DNA of 64,000 nucleotides from Holophagales bacterium (GCA_009837885.1 VXSP01000034.1:45066-109065); one strand, 5' to 3'; numbered from the stretch's first letter, positions 44,612 to 54,496 are shown. Program-made: numbers and translations. Notes: a model not told the origin generated them from the letters alone.

Positions 44612-45583
44612 CTACTCCACCCGCGACAGGAGCCACCACTTCATCGTCGTCGAGACGAGGTCGGCCGCGTCCTCCTGGACGAAGTGGTTCGCGCCCGGCA
44701 CGGTGACCAAGGTCAGGTCGCTGTCCAGCCAGTCCCAGGTGTTGTTCAGGCCGTCCGAGTGCAGCGCCGTGTCGTCCAGGCCGTGGAACTGGAGCACCGG
44801 CATGCCGAGGCGGGGCGTTTCCTGGCCCTCCGCCTGGCCGATGCCGCCACCGCCTTCGCGCGGGTAGTTCTGCTTGTAGTAGGCCAGCATCGCGTCGAAG
44901 TCTGAGCGTTCGAACGCCGCCTCGTAGTGCTTCTTCGCCTCCTCGTCCTGCACCCAGAACGACAGGGTCTGCGGGGTCATCGGCATGCCGAAGAGGATGT
45001 CCGGGTCGCTAGCGCTGCCCTCCTGGAACTTGCGGGCGTAGCCGCTGTTCTGCTGCTGCTCCGGATTGTTCGCGAGTTCCCGGCCCATGCCGTTCGGGTG
45101 CGGGAGGTTCAGGATGATCAGCCGCTCGGTCATCTGGGGCACGTGAAACGCGAACTGCCAGGCGACCGCGCCGCCCCAGTCGTGCCCGACGATCGTCGCC
45201 TTGTCGCGGCCGAGGTGACGGATCACGGCCGCCACGTCGCCGACCAGGTAGCGCATGTCGTAGTTCTCGTCGCCGTCGGGCTGATCGCTCTTGTTGTAAC
45301 CACGCTGGTCGATCGCGACGACCTGGAAGTCGCTCGACAACTCCTCCATCTGGTGCCGCCACGAGTACCAGAAGTCCGGGAAGCCGTGGATCATCACGAC
45401 CAGCGGTCCTTCGCCGATCGTGGCGTAGTGGATCTTCACGCCGTTCGAGTCGGCGTAGCCGTGCTCCACGCGATCCATCAGGTCACTGGCCATCGCCGCT
45501 CCCCCTGCCGACGCCAGCAGGAAGGCGCAGGCCGCTCCTGTCAGCCGGAGACTCGGCGCCGTACCGTTTGCCGCTCGCTTCAT
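44612..45583 (-). CDS. Exported alpha/beta hydrolase, epoxide-hydrolase-like
   Basis: A 323-residue hydrolase. A signal peptide (about 11-32) precedes the alpha/beta fold: oxyanion motif HGFPDFW, nucleophile D135 in GHDWGG, RGYNKSD, and the His in GANHFVQED. Asp at the nucleophile elbow with HGxPDxW is the pattern of soluble epoxide hydrolases and haloalkane/fluoroacetate dehalogenases; cap residues needed to choose are not decisive here. Export is unusual for the group and places it with the periplasmic oxidation cluster. It begins 148 bases from the second quinoprotein on the same strand. Confidence 0.82.
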   Translation of the reverse strand: MKRAANGTAPSLRLTGAACAFLLASAGGAAMASDLMDRVEHGYADSNGVKIHYATIGEGPLVVMIHGFPDFWYSWRHQMEELSSDFQVVAIDQRGYNKSDQPDGDENYDMRYLVGDVAAVIRHLGRDKATIVGHDWGGAVAWQFAFHVPQMTERLIILNLPHPNGMGRELANNPEQQQNSGYARKFQEGSASDPDILFGMPMTPQTLSFWVQDEEAKKHYEAAFERSDFDAMLAYYKQNYPREGGGGIGQAEGQETPRLGMPVLQFHGLDDTALHSDGLNNTWDWLDSDLTLVTVPGANHFVQEDAADLVSTTMKWWLLSRVE

Positions 45584-45731
45584 TGGTCACTCTCCTCGGA
45601 TTGTGCATGTCGTCGCTGTCGGGTCATTGTACGGCGTTGCTCCCCGGTCGTTGCACCGGCGGTGCCGGCGCATGGTACGGATGCATACAGGCAGCCCGCG
45701 TCCCCGGGAGACGCAGGGTGGTGTCCGGGCA

Positions 45732-47807
45732 CTAGGGCAACGCGAAGGCGATCAACTCCGACGGCACACCGCTGCCGCCTACGGCGAGAACCACGTACTG
45801 GCGGCCCCCGTGCAGGTAGGTCATGGGCGACCCGCCGACGCCGGCCTCGATCTCCACCGACCAGACCGTCTCGCCAGTCGTCTTGTCCAGAGCCGAGAAG
45901 GTCGACGGTTCGAAGCGCCAGTCGCGGCTCGCCGCGATCTCGGCGAGTATCGCCGCCTGCTCCTCGTCCGCCACGGCCAGTTCCTCGAGCGCCGACGACT
46001 CGAGGTCCATCGATTCGGTCTCCATCTCGGCGTCCGGGTGGACCGTCGCCTCCAGTCCCACGAACAGCAACTCCGGCGTCAGCAGCACGTGGGCGCGCGA
46101 GCCCGAGCCCATCGGCTCCAGGTCCAGATCGCGGATCGCCGGATGCCCGGTCGGCCCCCGTCCCAGCGGCCGCATCCACTCGATCTCACCCCGGTTCAGG
46201 TCGTAGGCCGTCACACGGCTATAGGGCGGCTTGACGATCGGCAGCCCGAAGGGACCCGGCGGGCGCGTCTGGATCGAACCGATGTAGTCGAAGGATGACC
46301 GGTTCGGGTCCGGCTTCTTGATCGTCAGCACGACCGGCACGGTGAACGACGGCACATAGAGCCAGCCGGTCTCCGGATCGAAGGCGCCGCCGGGCCAGCT
46401 CGCGCCGCCGCCCCAGCCGGGCACCTGCCAGGTACCCCGTAGCGAGGGAGGCGTGTAGAGCGGACCGTAGTCGTACTGCTCCAGGATCTCCTTCGCGCGC
46501 GCCAGGATCTCCGGCGTGAGATCGAGCAACTGGCCCTCGTGCATGCCCTGGCGCTCGTACGCGGGCGGCTTGGTCGGAAACGGCTGGGTCGGCGCCGAGC
46601 GCTCGCCCGGAACGGTGCTCCGCGGCACCGGCCTTTGCTCGATCGGCCACACGGGATCGCCGCTGTCGGCATCGAAGACGTAGACGAAGCCCTGCTTGCT
46701 GAGCTGCGCGGCGACCTTGAGTTCCCGGCCGTCGACCTCGATCTCGCCGAGGATGGGCGGGGTCACCAGGTCGTAGTCCCAGAGGCCGTGACGGATCGCC
46801 TGGAAGTGCCACTTGCGCTCGCCGGTCCCGCAGTCGAGCGCCACCAGGCTCTCCGCGAACAGGTTGTCGCCCAGCCGGTGGCCGCCATACCAGTCGTTCG
46901 TCGGCGTGCCGAAGGGCAGGTAGACGAGCCCGAGTTCCTCGTCCGCGGTGATCAGCGTCCACACGTTCGCGTTGCCCGTGTACTGCCAGGAGTCGTTCTC
47001 CCAGGTCTCGTGCCCGTATTCACCCGGTTGCGGAATCGAGTGGAAGGTCCAGCGCAGCTCACCGGTGACCGGATCGAAGCCGCGGACGTCTCCAGGCGGT
47101 GCGTCGGGGTGGTTCGGGGCGTCCGATATCGACGCGCCCACGATCACCGTGTCGCGGCAGACCATGACCGGCGAACTGACGGCGTAGGCGCGGTGCCGCC
47201 TGACCTCGCGGCGCAGACCTTCGGTCAGGTCGACCGCTCCGCCGTCGCCAAAGCTGCCGACCGGTTCGCCGGTGAACGGGTCGACGGCCAGGAGCCGGGC
47301 GTCGCCGGTGCCGTAGAAGAGCCGCGCGGGCACCGCCTCCGCGCCGTCGCCGGCTGGCCTCCCCGGCCAGTAGCTGGCGCCCCGGTGAACGAAGCCGAGA
47401 TTCGTGGGACGGCCGGCGTCGTAGGCCTCCGGATCGTAGACCCACTCGGTCTCGCCGGTCGCCGGATCGAGCGCGGCGATCTGGCTCAGGCCGGTGGTTG
47501 CGTACAGGCGGTCGCCGATCTTGATCGGCGTGACCTGGTGGCCGCCGGGCTGCATGCGGCGGCTGCGCAACCGGCGATCCTCCGCAACGCGATCGTTGTC
47601 GGGCGATGACCAGCGCCAGGCGATCTCGAGCTCGCCGACGTTGCCCGCATCGATCTGGTCGAGCGGCGAGTAACGCTGACCGCCCTTGTCGCCGGTGGTC
47701 ACCGGCCACTCGCTGTCCTGAGCGGAGATCGAAACCGGGGCCACCAGCCACAGGGCGACGACGGCGCCTAGTGCGGCGCACAGGGCGTGGCTGATTCGGC
47801 CTCGCAA
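45732..47807 (-). CDS. Exported PQQ-type quinoprotein dehydrogenase-like
   Basis: About 691 residues with a signal peptide (HALCAALGAVVALWLVAPVSISAQ) and an eight-bladed propeller of the glucose/quinate/alcohol dehydrogenase type. The repeats include WPVTTGDKGGQRYSPLDQI, ALDPATGETEWVY, GFDPVTGELRWTFHSIPQPGEYGHETW, LVALDCGTGERKWHFQ and SALDKTTGETVWSVE. It lacks an obvious vicinal Cys pair, so it resembles the membrane-glucose-dehydrogenase-like branch. No ATG fits: TTG 47807 starts right before the signal peptide, whereas ATG 47969 would translate a REPIN-like repeat and is less likely. It lies next to the AcuI-type gene on the same strand. Substrate unknown. Confidence 0.82.
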   Translation of the reverse strand: MRGRISHALCAALGAVVALWLVAPVSISAQDSEWPVTTGDKGGQRYSPLDQIDAGNVGELEIAWRWSSPDNDRVAEDRRLRSRRMQPGGHQVTPIKIGDRLYATTGLSQIAALDPATGETEWVYDPEAYDAGRPTNLGFVHRGASYWPGRPAGDGAEAVPARLFYGTGDARLLAVDPFTGEPVGSFGDGGAVDLTEGLRREVRRHRAYAVSSPVMVCRDTVIVGASISDAPNHPDAPPGDVRGFDPVTGELRWTFHSIPQPGEYGHETWENDSWQYTGNANVWTLITADEELGLVYLPFGTPTNDWYGGHRLGDNLFAESLVALDCGTGERKWHFQAIRHGLWDYDLVTPPILGEIEVDGRELKVAAQLSKQGFVYVFDADSGDPVWPIEQRPVPRSTVPGERSAPTQPFPTKPPAYERQGMHEGQLLDLTPEILARAKEILEQYDYGPLYTPPSLRGTWQVPGWGGGASWPGGAFDPETGWLYVPSFTVPVVLTIKKPDPNRSSFDYIGSIQTRPPGPFGLPIVKPPYSRVTAYDLNRGEIEWMRPLGRGPTGHPAIRDLDLEPMGSGSRAHVLLTPELLFVGLEATVHPDAEMETESMDLESSALEELAVADEEQAAILAEIAASRDWRFEPSTFSALDKTTGETVWSVEIEAGVGGSPMTYLHGGRQYVVLAVGGSGVPSELIAFALP

Positions 47808-47838
47808 GCTGTTCCAAGCGCGGCAGAAGTCCCGGAGA

Positions 47839-47952
47839 CCGGCGCTTCGCGCCGGATGCCGGCGGGAACCCGGCTGGCGCGTCCTCGCGCCAGCCGCGTC
47901 ACAGTCCGTGCGCCCGTCATCGGGCGCACGGATGTCACGCCGGCGCACCCAG
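47839..47952 (+). repeat. REPIN-like double hairpin, copy 2, inside a second repeat
   Basis: Outer segments: CCGGCGC-TTC-GCGCCGG (47839-47855) with ATGCCGGCGGG on the left, and GCCGGCGCACCCAG (47939-47952) on the right. Between them hairpin 1, GGCTGGCGCG-TCCT-CGCGCCAGCC (47872-47895), is followed by linker GCGTCACAG and hairpin 2, TCCGTGCGCCCG with CGGGCGCACGGA around TCAT (47905-47932), then TGTCAC. Both inner stems are perfect (10 and 12 bp). It lies between the quinoprotein start and the AcuI-type gene stop. Confidence 0.8.
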
Positions 47953-47969
47953 TTCCCGCCGACGTGCAT

Positions 47970-48968
47970 CTAGACGTTCACGTCGATCACGACGCGGCCG
48001 CGCGTCCGACCCGCCAGGATCGACGCCGCCAGTTCCTCGATCCGGCTCATCGGCTCGACCGACGTCATCTCGGACAGCAGGTCGGCGGGAAGCTCGGCCG
48101 CCAGCCGGCGCCAGGCCTCCTGGCGCAGATCCATGGGCGCCATGACGGAGTCGACGCCCGCCAGGACGACGCCGCGCAGAATGAAGGGGTACACGCTCGA
48201 CGGCAGGTCCATGCCGCCGGCCAGCCCGCAGGCGGCCACGCAGCCGCCGTAGCGGGTCTGGGCGATCAGGTTCGCCAGCGTCGTCGAGCCAACGACGTCG
48301 ACCGCACCGGCCCAACTCTCCCGGCCGATCGGCCGCGGCTTCGCCGACAGCGTTTCGCGGGCGATGAAGTCGGCGGCGCCCAGACTGCTCAGGTAGCCAT
48401 GCTCCGCCTCGCGCCCGGTGGAGGCGATCACCCGGTAGCCGGCCCGCGCCAGCAGCGCCACCGCCACCGAGCCCACGCCTCCGGCCGCGCCCGTGACCAC
48501 GACGTCGCCGCTCTCCGGCGTCACACCATGGTCCTGCAGCGCCATCACGCACAGCATCGCCGTGTAGCCGGCGGTTCCGATCGCCATCGCCTGCTGGTTG
48601 GTGAAGGCGTCCGGCACCGGCACAAGCCAGTCGGACTTCAACCTCGCCTTCTGGGAGTAGCCGCCCCAATGGCTCTCGCTCAGCCCGTAACCGTTGACCA
48701 GCACGCGGTCGCCCGGGGTGAACGAGTCCGAAGCGGATTCCGTCACCGTACCGGCCAGATCGACGCCGCAAACCATCGGCACCGAACGGCAGATCGGCGC
48801 CGCGCCCGTGATCGCCAGGCCGTCCTTGTAGTTCAGGGTCGAGTACTCGACATCGACCAGCACGTCGCGCTCGGGCAGATCGCCCAGCGTCAGGTCCCGC
48901 AGGCCGGCGGTGTGCTGATCGTCGACCCTGTCGACGACGACCGCTCGAAAGGTGTTGCTCATTTCCAT
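47970..48968 (-). CDS. Acrylyl-CoA reductase-type oxidoreductase (AcuI/YhdH)
   Basis: A 332-residue zinc-independent medium-chain reductase. The AcuI/YhdH pattern is clear: TLNYKDGLAITG, CGVDLAGTV, the NADPH Rossmann loop VVVTGAAGGVGSVAVALLARAGYRV, STGREAEHGYLSSLGA and the closing RIEELAASILAGRTRGRVVIDV. AcuI reduces acryloyl-CoA to propionyl-CoA, protecting against acrylate from DMSP or 3-hydroxypropionate. ATG 48968 and ATG 48962 are both possible. It is 162 bases upstream of the quinoprotein start on the same strand and divergent from the next propeller gene. Confidence 0.85.
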   Translation of the reverse strand: MEMSNTFRAVVVDRVDDQHTAGLRDLTLGDLPERDVLVDVEYSTLNYKDGLAITGAAPICRSVPMVCGVDLAGTVTESASDSFTPGDRVLVNGYGLSESHWGGYSQKARLKSDWLVPVPDAFTNQQAMAIGTAGYTAMLCVMALQDHGVTPESGDVVVTGAAGGVGSVAVALLARAGYRVIASTGREAEHGYLSSLGAADFIARETLSAKPRPIGRESWAGAVDVVGSTTLANLIAQTRYGGCVAACGLAGGMDLPSSVYPFILRGVVLAGVDSVMAPMDLRQEAWRRLAAELPADLLSEMTSVEPMSRIEELAASILAGRTRGRVVIDVNV

Positions 48969-49014
48969 GCTGCTCCAGTGGGTTCCGACTCGCGGCAGGT
49001 TCTATCATTCCGGT

Positions 49015-50343
49015 ATGAGCCACACGACTTCTTCAAGCATGCTTCGCATGACGCCGACTCGCCTGTTCGCCTTCGCCTTTCTCTTCACGGCACTTGCCGC
49101 CGACCCCGCCGCCGCCAATGAACTGGCGCGGATGACGCCGGCCGACGCCGACCCGTCCACCACCTGGCCGCAGTGGCGCGGTCCGAGCGGCCAGGGCGAG
49201 GTCACGGGCAGCGGCTACGTCGACCGTTGGGGCCCGGAGGAGAACGTGCGCTGGAAGGTCGCCGTCCCCGGCAAGGGCAACTCCTCGCCGATCGTCTGGG
49301 GCGACCGCATCTTCCTCACCACCGCCGAAGCGGCCGGCGCCAGGCGCTCGGTGCTCGCCTTCGACCGGGCTACCGGCATGAAGCTCTGGGCCACCGCGGC
49401 GCCCGCCGCGAATCCGGAGCGCGCCTACCCGAAGAACGGCCACGCCTCGTCGACACCCACCACCGACGGCGAGCGCGTCTATGCCTACCTAGGCAACCAC
49501 GGCCTGCTGGCGCTCGACATGGACGGCGAGATCGTCTGGCACAACTCGTTCGGCGAGTTGAGCGCATTCCACGGCACCGCCTCGTCGCCGCTTCTGCACG
49601 GCGAGCGTCTCATCGTCGTGCAGGAGCAGCAGCGCGCTGCGTCCTTCATCGCTGCCTTCGACCGCCGCACCGGCGAAGAGCTGTGGCGCACCGGGCGGGA
49701 CACGCAGGTGGGCTGGAGCTCGCCGGCAGCGATCTCGGTCACCACCGACAACGGCGAGGACCGAGACGAGATCGTCGTCAACAGCCAGCACCACGTGATC
49801 GCCTACGCGCCCGAGGACGGCCGCGAGCTGTGGCGGGCCAGCGGCACGACCTTCGAGGTCATCCCGAGCCCCGTGGTCGGCCACGACCTGCTGTTCAGTA
49901 CCTCCGGCCGCGCCGGTCCGACTCTGGCGATCCGCCCCGGCGGCGACGGCGACGTAACAGACAGCCGCATCGTCTGGACCGCGGCGAAGGGATCGCCCTT
50001 CGTCGTCGCCCCGATGCTGGTCGGCGACTACCTCTACATGGTCAACGACATGGCGAGCGTGATCACCGTCTACGAGGCGAAGAGCGGCGAAGTGCTCTGG
50101 CAGGAACGCCTGGGCGAGCGGATGCGCGAGGGCTTCTCCGCCGCCCCGGTCGCCTTCGACGGCAAGATCTTCTTCACCAACGACAACGGCGAGACCTTCG
50201 TCATCAAGGAAGGGCCGGACTTCAAGCTCCTCCACGTGAATCGCATCGGCGAACGGACGATCGCCTCGCCCGCCCTCGTCGGCGGCGTCTGGTACATCCG
50301 CACCGACGGTCACCTGTGGGCGATCGCGGACCAGGACGGTTAG
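49015..50343 (+). CDS. Exported PQQ-repeat beta-propeller protein
   Basis: A 442-residue exported propeller. Signal peptide (hydrophobic LFAFAFLFTALAADPAAA) is followed by PQWRGPSGQGEV and repeating PQQ-type blades such as VLAFDRATGMKLWATAAP, LLALDMDGEIVWHN, IAAFDRRTGEELWRTG, VIAYAPEDGRELWRASG and ITVYEAKSGEVLWQERLG. The WPQWRGP start is characteristic of a large family in Planctomycetes and Acidobacteria. Catalytic quinoprotein residues are not evident, so this may be a BamB-like scaffold or binding protein rather than an enzyme. Start could be ATG 49015, 49039 or 49048; the first gives the longest signal n-region. Confidence 0.8.
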   Translation: MSHTTSSSMLRMTPTRLFAFAFLFTALAADPAAANELARMTPADADPSTTWPQWRGPSGQGEVTGSGYVDRWGPEENVRWKVAVPGKGNSSPIVWGDRIFLTTAEAAGARRSVLAFDRATGMKLWATAAPAANPERAYPKNGHASSTPTTDGERVYAYLGNHGLLALDMDGEIVWHNSFGELSAFHGTASSPLLHGERLIVVQEQQRAASFIAAFDRRTGEELWRTGRDTQVGWSSPAAISVTTDNGEDRDEIVVNSQHHVIAYAPEDGRELWRASGTTFEVIPSPVVGHDLLFSTSGRAGPTLAIRPGGDGDVTDSRIVWTAAKGSPFVVAPMLVGDYLYMVNDMASVITVYEAKSGEVLWQERLGERMREGFSAAPVAFDGKIFFTNDNGETFVIKEGPDFKLLHVNRIGERTIASPALVGGVWYIRTDGHLWAIADQDG

Positions 50344-50506
50344 CCTCCGTCGCCGATGAGCTTCGCCTACCAGGAGGACGAGAGCGTTCCGTGGGCGATG
50401 AAGTTCGACCAGGGTCCGGAAGACCCGGCCCTCTGGCCGGAGACAAGGAATGAGGCGGGAGCGCCGGACGCCCTCATCTCGAGCGAGAAAAACCAGCTAC
50501 GGCCGC

Positions 50507-53500
50507 CTAACGCCGGCAAACGCCCGGGAACGCCTCGACGTCCGTGATCGCAGCAGCAGCCGTGCCCGGCTCGTTGCGGTACTGCTTCACGACGCCCGTC
50601 GACGTGTCCGTCACCCGGATCGCGTAGCCCAGGTCCGTCGTCGACCCGCCGAACACCCATACGTGACCGTTCGCGGCGCAGCCGTCGAGCACCTTGATCA
50701 GCACCTCCCAGTTGGAGCGGTCGAAGAAGCTGAACATCCCCGAGTCGTTCGTGCCCGCGTGGACCACCCGGCCCGAACCGGCACCGCCTTCGCCGTCGCG
50801 CCATTCCACCGTCACCGCGTAGCGGGAGTCCTGCAGGCAGAGTGTGTCCACGTCGGCAACACACGTCCCCGCTGGTTCCGCCGCCGTGACCAGGAACGTC
50901 CGCCGCACCGTCGAGGGCGACGTGCCGTCGCTCACCTCCAGCGTCACCTCGTGGAAGCCCGGCGTGGACCAGACGTGGACCGGTCGGCCGGAGCGGGACG
51001 TGTCGCCGTCGCCGAACTCCCAGCGGCGGAAGCGCACCGTGCCGGTGCTGGTGTCCGTGAAGCGCAGCGCCTCGCCGGCCACCGCGCGGCAGAACTCGCC
51101 GTCGCAGGTCGCTCCCTCGACCGTGAACTCCGCGGTCGGCGGCCGGGACCGCGGCGGGGACGGCGGCTCGGGCTCCGGCGGAGGGGACGGTCCGCCGCCA
51201 CCACCGCCTGGTGGTGAACCCCCGCCGCTGCCGCAATCGCGCGACGCACCGTCGTTGTCGACGATCCAGACCCTCATTTCACCGTCGTCGACGGTTACGC
51301 CCGGCGATTCCGATACCAACTTGAGGATCACTGATTCGCAATCGTCGTCGAAGTCGTCGTCGATCGCCTTGATGCGGGTGCGGGCCTCGATAACGCTGCC
51401 GCCCCCTTTGTACGGGAAGACGACCCTTGCTGTCGAAGTCGGGATCTCGTAGTCGGTTTCGTCGGCTCCACCGTCGGGCGTTCCCTCCACGCGGATCGTC
51501 ACTTGCCGCTCGGGATGCCGGTCAAGCCCGAGGTGCACGCCCACGAACACGTCGTCACGATCTTCCTCTACCTCATGGCGGCGATGCTTTTGCAGCCAGG
51601 AGGCCCGGACGAGCGGCCCGTCGTCGTCCACGATCGTCCCGGTAGCCGAAAGAGCCGAAGTGTTGTCGCCCAGAATAGTCGCGTTGCGGGCATTCTCAAT
51701 GGTCAACACGAAGGTCTCTTCCTCTTCCCCGAACTCATCATCGTCCGTGATGTCCACGACGACCTGCCGGGAGGTCGTTCCGGCCGGGAACGCCAGCGTC
51801 CCGCTCGTCGCCGTGTAGTCCGCACCCGCCCGGGCGCCGAAGAAGTCCGACGTCGCGTAGTCCACCAGCACCTCGACATCGGCTGCGTGCGACAGCGTCA
51901 CCTCGAACGTCATCGCGCCGGCGTCCTCCGCGGCCGACACCGCAGCGAGCGAAACAACCGGCGGCGCTTCGTCGTCGAGCACCGTGAGGCTCACCGAAGG
52001 GGCCGTAATCGCATCGTAGTTGGCGCCGCTCACGGCGTGACTGATCGTCGCCGACTCCCTCTCCGAGTCCGCGTCCTCCACACCCTCGACCGTCACCGTT
52101 TGCGCCGTCTCCCAGTCCGTCGCGTCGAACTTCAGCGACGAGGGAGACACCGTCGCCTTGCCGCCAGACACCGACGGCGCGATCTTCACCTCGCCCTCGG
52201 GCTCGGATTTGAGCCTCACCGTATAGGTGGCCCGTCGACCCTCCAGCAGCGTCAACGCACGAGTCGAAAGGACCAGGCCCCGCTCGGCCTTCACCAGCAC
52301 GTCGAGCGTCTGCGTCGCCGACGCGTACCTAGCCGCTCGCTCCCTCGCCCACACCGTGAACGTCGCGTTGCCGGGGCTCTCCGGAATCAACGTGAGCTGC
52401 GAACCCGAGAGCGTGGCACGGGCAACCGACGACGCCGACGACCAAACACGGTAGGTCAACGCCTCGCCCTCCGGCTCCGTGAACGCCTCCACCAGGTCCA
52501 GCACCTCGTTGCCTTCGCCGACGTGGAGCGTTACCCCGGCGAGCGAGCCGACCGCCCGCGGCGGCTCGTTCAGCACCGTCACATCGAAGCGGTGGCGCGC
52601 TCGCGTACCGGAACCGCTGGCGTCCGTCGCCGCCACGTCGATCGTCGCCGTGCCCGGGCCGTTCACCGCCGTCACAACGACCGACGAACCCGAGAGCGCC
52701 ACCGTCGCCACGGACGTGTCCGTCGACGACGCCGCGTACGTCAGCGCGTCGCCGTCGCCGTCCGTGAACGCGCTCGTCAGCGCCACCTGGGACACGCCGC
52801 CCTCGTTCAACGAGCGATCCGCCAACGCCCCCGAGGGCTCCGGCGAACGGTTGCTCCCGACCGTGACCAGGAATGTTGCCGTCACCGAGCGGCTCGAATC
52901 CCCGGCGTCCGCCGCCGTCACCGTGATCGTCGAGCTGCCCGCCGCCACCGGCGTCAGAGTGACCACCGAACCCGACACCGAAACCGTCGCCGCCGACTCG
53001 TCCGACGAGCTCGCCGTGTACGCGAGGGAACCGCCGCGGCTCCAGAAGAACGGCGCCACGTCGACCGCCAGCGCCTCCGCAGGCTCGCCGTCGCCCGGCG
53101 CCTTCACCGCCTTGTCGTCGAGCGCGCGGAGGCTGAGAGGCCCCGTGTCCGCCTCGATCCCGTCGAGCGAGGTCGCACCCGTCGAAGCCGGATCCAGCCA
53201 CGACCCGAGGCTCGCCCAGGCGCTGCCGAGTCGGCCCGCGTAGTACCTGCCGCCATGACAACCGGATCCACTTCCGACACCCGACGTAGTGCCGGCGACC
53301 CGGCCGACGTCGTCGAACATCGGCGAACCCGACGAACCGTTCTGGATGATGCCCCCGCCCGACGCCCATACGCTGGCGTAGGAGGCGTCGCTGCCCGGGA
53401 ACGCCGGCGCGCTGAACGGGGTGATCGACTTGACGTCGGCCGCCGCGTGGTGCACGGCGGTCGGAAAGCCGACCACCGAACCGCTGCGGTCCCAGCCCGC

Positions 53501-54469
53501 CAGGAACAGTTCGTGGGCCGGGTCCAGGGCGTCGTCCAGCTCGATCAGCGCGATGTCGGCGGCGCCGTGCCCCGACCGGTAGTGCGCGCCGCTTTGCGTC
53601 TGCGACCGCGATCCGCTCCCGCTGCCGCAACCGGGCTTCTCGAAGTTCCAGTAGATGACGACGCTGCGCGCGTTTGCCTCCGGGTCGGAACGGAAGCCGC
53701 AGTGAAAAGCCGTCAGGAAGTAGGGCTTGCCGTCCTCCGCCGTGTTGTTCAGCAGGACGCCCGAACAGCCGCCGGTTCCGCCGTACTGCATGAGGCCCAC
53801 GCTACCGATCTGATCCCGGTACGGATCCCCCGATTTGCAAGCCACGTCGATGTTGCAGGCGGCGCGACCTCCGATGAAGACCTCTCTGAAGACTCCTCGC
53901 AGGTCGCGAAGCCCCCGGTTGACCGACCCGATCTCAAGTTCAACCTCGCCGAGGCGGCCGACCGGCACGGCCACCTCGATGACCGCCTCGCCGCCCGGCA
54001 GCACCGGCGTCCACAGCTCGCCGTGCTCCTCGTTGTCCGCCTCCGTGTATGGGCCGACGACCTCACTGCCGTCCGGCGTGTGGATCCGCAGCCGGCCGTC
54101 CGCCGGCATCCGGTAACGCGCGAAGCCGAAGTTCAGCGATACAGCCCCCTCCGAGACGACGCGCAGACGCCACACGGCCGTCTGTTCGTCCGTCGTGACC
54201 TCCCAACGGCCGTGAGTCGACGGACCGACCGCCACCGCGAACGGGTCCGCGAACACGAACGGACCGTCCGGGACGTCCGGACCGATCATCGACCGGCTCT
54301 CCACGGACGCCGTCCGCGGGACCTCGAGGACGGCCACCTCGCTCAGCGGCGCCAGGCCGGGGAGCGACGGAGCCGCCACCTCCTCGATGCCCGGTTGCGC
54401 CCAGACCGCCGGCGCCCAAGCGGCCAAGACGATGCCCATCGCGGCAACAAGAGGAAGCGACCTGGCCAT
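50507..54469 (-). CDS. Secreted multidomain serine protease with Ig-like, Calx-beta and PKD repeats
   Basis: A 1320-residue secreted protein. Signal peptide 1-24 (AVWAQ), an N-terminal propeptide-like domain to about 200, then a trypsin-fold protease of the lysyl-endopeptidase kind with triad H256 (LTAFHCG), D305 (GAADIALIEL) and S380 (NGSSGSP). Cadherin/Ig-like repeats follow (about 460-740), a further cadherin/Ig-like segment and a Calx-beta domain (about 740-990, with VDYATSDFFGARAGADYTA), another Calx-like segment, a Gly/Pro-rich linker, a PKD domain (about 1130-1220, RRWEFGDGDTSRSG), and a C-terminal domain (about 1225-1320; YAVTVEWRDGEGGAG, FDRSNWEVLIKVLDGC). That last domain closes many secreted proteins of Acidobacteriota. 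Likely extracellular; substrate unknown. Confidence 0.9.
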   Translation of the reverse strand: MARSLPLVAAMGIVLAAWAPAVWAQPGIEEVAAPSLPGLAPLSEVAVLEVPRTASVESRSMIGPDVPDGPFVFADPFAVAVGPSTHGRWEVTTDEQTAVWRLRVVSEGAVSLNFGFARYRMPADGRLRIHTPDGSEVVGPYTEADNEEHGELWTPVLPGGEAVIEVAVPVGRLGEVELEIGSVNRGLRDLRGVFREVFIGGRAACNIDVACKSGDPYRDQIGSVGLMQYGGTGGCSGVLLNNTAEDGKPYFLTAFHCGFRSDPEANARSVVIYWNFEKPGCGSGSGSRSQTQSGAHYRSGHGAADIALIELDDALDPAHELFLAGWDRSGSVVGFPTAVHHAAADVKSITPFSAPAFPGSDASYASVWASGGGIIQNGSSGSPMFDDVGRVAGTTSGVGSGSGCHGGRYYAGRLGSAWASLGSWLDPASTGATSLDGIEADTGPLSLRALDDKAVKAPGDGEPAEALAVDVAPFFWSRGGSLAYTASSSDESAATVSVSGSVVTLTPVAAGSSTITVTAADAGDSSRSVTATFLVTVGSNRSPEPSGALADRSLNEGGVSQVALTSAFTDGDGDALTYAASSTDTSVATVALSGSSVVVTAVNGPGTATIDVAATDASGSGTRARHRFDVTVLNEPPRAVGSLAGVTLHVGEGNEVLDLVEAFTEPEGEALTYRVWSSASSVARATLSGSQLTLIPESPGNATFTVWARERAARYASATQTLDVLVKAERGLVLSTRALTLLEGRRATYTVRLKSEPEGEVKIAPSVSGGKATVSPSSLKFDATDWETAQTVTVEGVEDADSERESATISHAVSGANYDAITAPSVSLTVLDDEAPPVVSLAAVSAAEDAGAMTFEVTLSHAADVEVLVDYATSDFFGARAGADYTATSGTLAFPAGTTSRQVVVDITDDDEFGEEEETFVLTIENARNATILGDNTSALSATGTIVDDDGPLVRASWLQKHRRHEVEEDRDDVFVGVHLGLDRHPERQVTIRVEGTPDGGADETDYEIPTSTARVVFPYKGGGSVIEARTRIKAIDDDFDDDCESVILKLVSESPGVTVDDGEMRVWIVDNDGASRDCGSGGGSPPGGGGGGPSPPPEPEPPSPPRSRPPTAEFTVEGATCDGEFCRAVAGEALRFTDTSTGTVRFRRWEFGDGDTSRSGRPVHVWSTPGFHEVTLEVSDGTSPSTVRRTFLVTAAEPAGTCVADVDTLCLQDSRYAVTVEWRDGEGGAGSGRVVHAGTNDSGMFSFFDRSNWEVLIKVLDGCAANGHVWVFGGSTTDLGYAIRVTDTSTGVVKQYRNEPGTAAAAITDVEAFPGVCRR

Positions 54470-54496
54470 CGGCTTCTTCTTTTAGCCAAGATCGCG

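Noticed and set aside
50356..50547. Possible 63-codon gene between the propeller and protease genes
   Set aside because: Overlaps the convergent protease end, has no ribosome site and no recognisable similarity; may be a relic but cannot be supported.
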